A stretch of 64,000 bases of DNA from JAFEDN01 sp963818985 (GTDB lineage: Bacteria; Pseudomonadota; Gammaproteobacteria; Coxiellales; Coxiellaceae): the NCBI GenBank assembly GCA_963818985.1, contig CAWFUJ010000009.1, positions 310,001 to 374,000 on the forward strand. The letters are read 5' to 3'. The translations under genes and the position numbers were made by a program. Under the pieces are notes generated by a model that had not been told where the DNA came from, did no database searches, and worked only from the letters and a program-made list of their open reading frames with translations. Positions 63,421-64,000 of the stretch are shown here, piece after piece (positions within the stretch are counted from its first letter, which is position 1; each line of letters begins with the position of its first letter).

Positions 63421-63567
63421 AATCTGCAAACGCAGAACGTTCAATTTTGCCTCAGGTTAAACGAAAAAATGCCCGAGCAAGCGGAGCATACTCCAGTATG
63501 TGAGCATTGCGAGGGCATTTTTTCGTTTAACCTGAGGCAAAAGTGGACGTTCCTATCCACAAGGTGA
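63421..63567. repeat. 98-bp cruciform and flanks upstream/downstream of tRNA-Leu
   Basis: Perfect 30-bp arms at 63445–63474 and 63513–63542 (TTTTGCCTCAGGTTAAACGA… and its reverse complement) enclose a 38-bp loop with its own small hairpin (CATACTCCAGTATG). AAAAAATGCCC…GGGCATTTTTT inside the arms resembles a bidirectional rho-independent terminator; it lies at the 3' side of tRNA-Leu and after dnaE. Outer flanks recur at 3248–3311. Confidence 0.9.
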
Positions 63568-63572
63568 GATAT

Positions 63573-63659
63573 TGGTACCGAGGGTGGGACTCGAACCCAC
63601 ACGGTGTCACCACCACCGGATTTTGAGTCCGGCGCGTCTACCAGTTCCGCCACCCCGGC
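63573..63659 (-). tRNA. tRNA-Leu (anticodon CAA)
   Basis: The reverse strand reads GCCGGGGTGGCGGAACTGGT AGACGCGCCGGACTCAAAAT CCGG, a long variable arm as in class II tRNAs, GGTTCGAGTCC in the T arm and an encoded CCA end (63573–63575). The anticodon stem CCGGA/TCCGG encloses CTCAAAA, giving anticodon CAA for UUG codons. The first acceptor pair is G–U. The 98-bp inverted repeat immediately after its 3' end may terminate it. Confidence 0.96.
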
Positions 63660-63748
63660 AAAATGAACGGGAAGTATACCAAATTAAACCTTATAGCAAA
63701 CATATGCTAGACTTAGGTTTAGGACTTTTTTCACACGTGGAGGTGTAT

Positions 63749-63988
63749 ATGCGCGAAGATTTTGGTGAATTGACTGAAACCAATTTAAAGCAAGACCTAG
63801 AAACCTTGAGTGATGATATTGAAAAATTACGTGAAGACGTGGCTAAATTAATGTGGAAAACCACGGTTGGTCGGGCTGAGAGAAAAATAGCTTGCCGTCC
63901 CTTTGCTAGTGTAGGGTGGGCGTTTGCCAGTGGCTTTGTCGCGTATGGCTTATTTCGTCTATATCGTTCGTTTAAGAAATCTAAATGA
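63749..63988 (+). CDS. Small DUF883/ElaB-like membrane-anchored protein
   Basis: The 79-residue product has an acidic amphipathic helix (LKQDLETLSDDIEKLREDVA) followed by a basic segment and one C-terminal hydrophobic helix (FASVGWAFASGFVAYGLF) ending in KKSK. This architecture matches DUF883 proteins such as ElaB/YqjD, which tether to the inner membrane and bind ribosomes in stationary phase. TGGAGG lies 5 bp before ATG 63749; the open frame extends upstream through the tRNA, but that part is not coding. Confidence 0.8.
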   Translation: MREDFGELTETNLKQDLETLSDDIEKLREDVAKLMWKTTVGRAERKIACRPFASVGWAFASGFVAYGLFRLYRSFKKSK

Positions 63989-64000
63989 TCTAGTAAGACT

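Noticed and set aside
63441..63653. 70-codon minus-strand ORF across the tRNA-Leu
   Set aside because: It overlaps the tRNA gene and the 98-bp inverted repeat; no ribosome-binding site and commonly mis-called at this tRNA.

Overview
The window looks like chromosomal DNA of an AT-rich gammaproteobacterium, most likely of the order Legionellales (Coxiella/Legionella relatives) and probably host-associated. This is inferred from gene content: a bifunctional aspartokinase/diaminopimelate decarboxylase, lpxB–oxidoreductase–rnhB–dnaE, accA–tilS, and several very large orphan proteins with poly-Ser, poly-Pro and acidic low-complexity tracts that resemble secreted effectors. No rRNA, phage, CRISPR or transposase gene was seen.

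Layout. 1–2.4 kb: 3' truncated part of a large Ser-rich orphan gene (minus). 2.6–6.5 kb: grpE–dnaK–dnaJ with a sigma-32-type promoter before dnaK. 6.7–18.1 kb: an orphan, an APC permease divergent from an M20 amidohydrolase, fadE–fadD, a membrane orphan, arfB, accA and tilS. 18.2–26.2 kb: ABC-F protein YheS, a Pho box and phoB with a sensor-less phoR, then a minus-strand run gltA–thiL–pgpA–choline-kinase-like gene plus a small orphan. 26.5–29.3 kb: gltX–cysS. 29.4–32.9 kb: two minus-strand orphans, one with an internal duplication and a poly-Ser tail. 33.2–37.9 kb: enoyl-CoA hydratase, nfeD–slipin, and minor pilin genes pilV–pilW–pilX. 38.1–42.6 kb: a 1294-residue orphan and a small outer-membrane barrel. 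42.8–50.2 kb: carA–carB–greA, a nucleotidyltransferase, archease and rtcB. 50.2–55.7 kb: thioredoxin-like protein, trhO, def, ychJ and lysAC. 56–64 kb: lpxB, Gfo/Idh/MocA oxidoreductase, rnhB, a BON protein, dnaE, tRNA-Leu(CAA) and a DUF883-type small protein.

Two things stand out. First, four genes (carB, rtcB, lysAC, dnaE) carry single-base indels, about 23 in all and 16 of them in 1.26 kb of dnaE. Between indels the protein sequence is intact, and removing the net extra bases restores an exact multiple of three in every case. An insertion-rich sequencing or consensus error is the simplest reading. Second, intergenic DNA is full of small repeats in at least five families: GTCATCCCGG-type palindromes including a perfect 58-bp one, MITE-like elements with terminal inverted repeats and variable cores, a third family nested inside one of those, CCCTCTCCC hairpins, and a 98-bp cruciform next to tRNA-Leu with a shortened relative between grpE and dnaK. 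One repeat supplies the C-terminus of PhoR and another lies at the 5' end of nfeD.

How the genes work together: protein folding (GrpE/DnaK/DnaJ), fatty-acid activation and oxidation (FadD, FadE, enoyl-CoA hydratase) alongside synthesis (AccA), phosphate sensing (PhoB/R), envelope lipid synthesis (PgpA, LpxB), translation and tRNA maturation (GltX, CysS, TilS, ArfB, Def, TrhO), RNA ligation (RtcB with its activator archease), pyrimidine/arginine precursor supply (CarAB) and lysine/diaminopimelate synthesis (LysAC).
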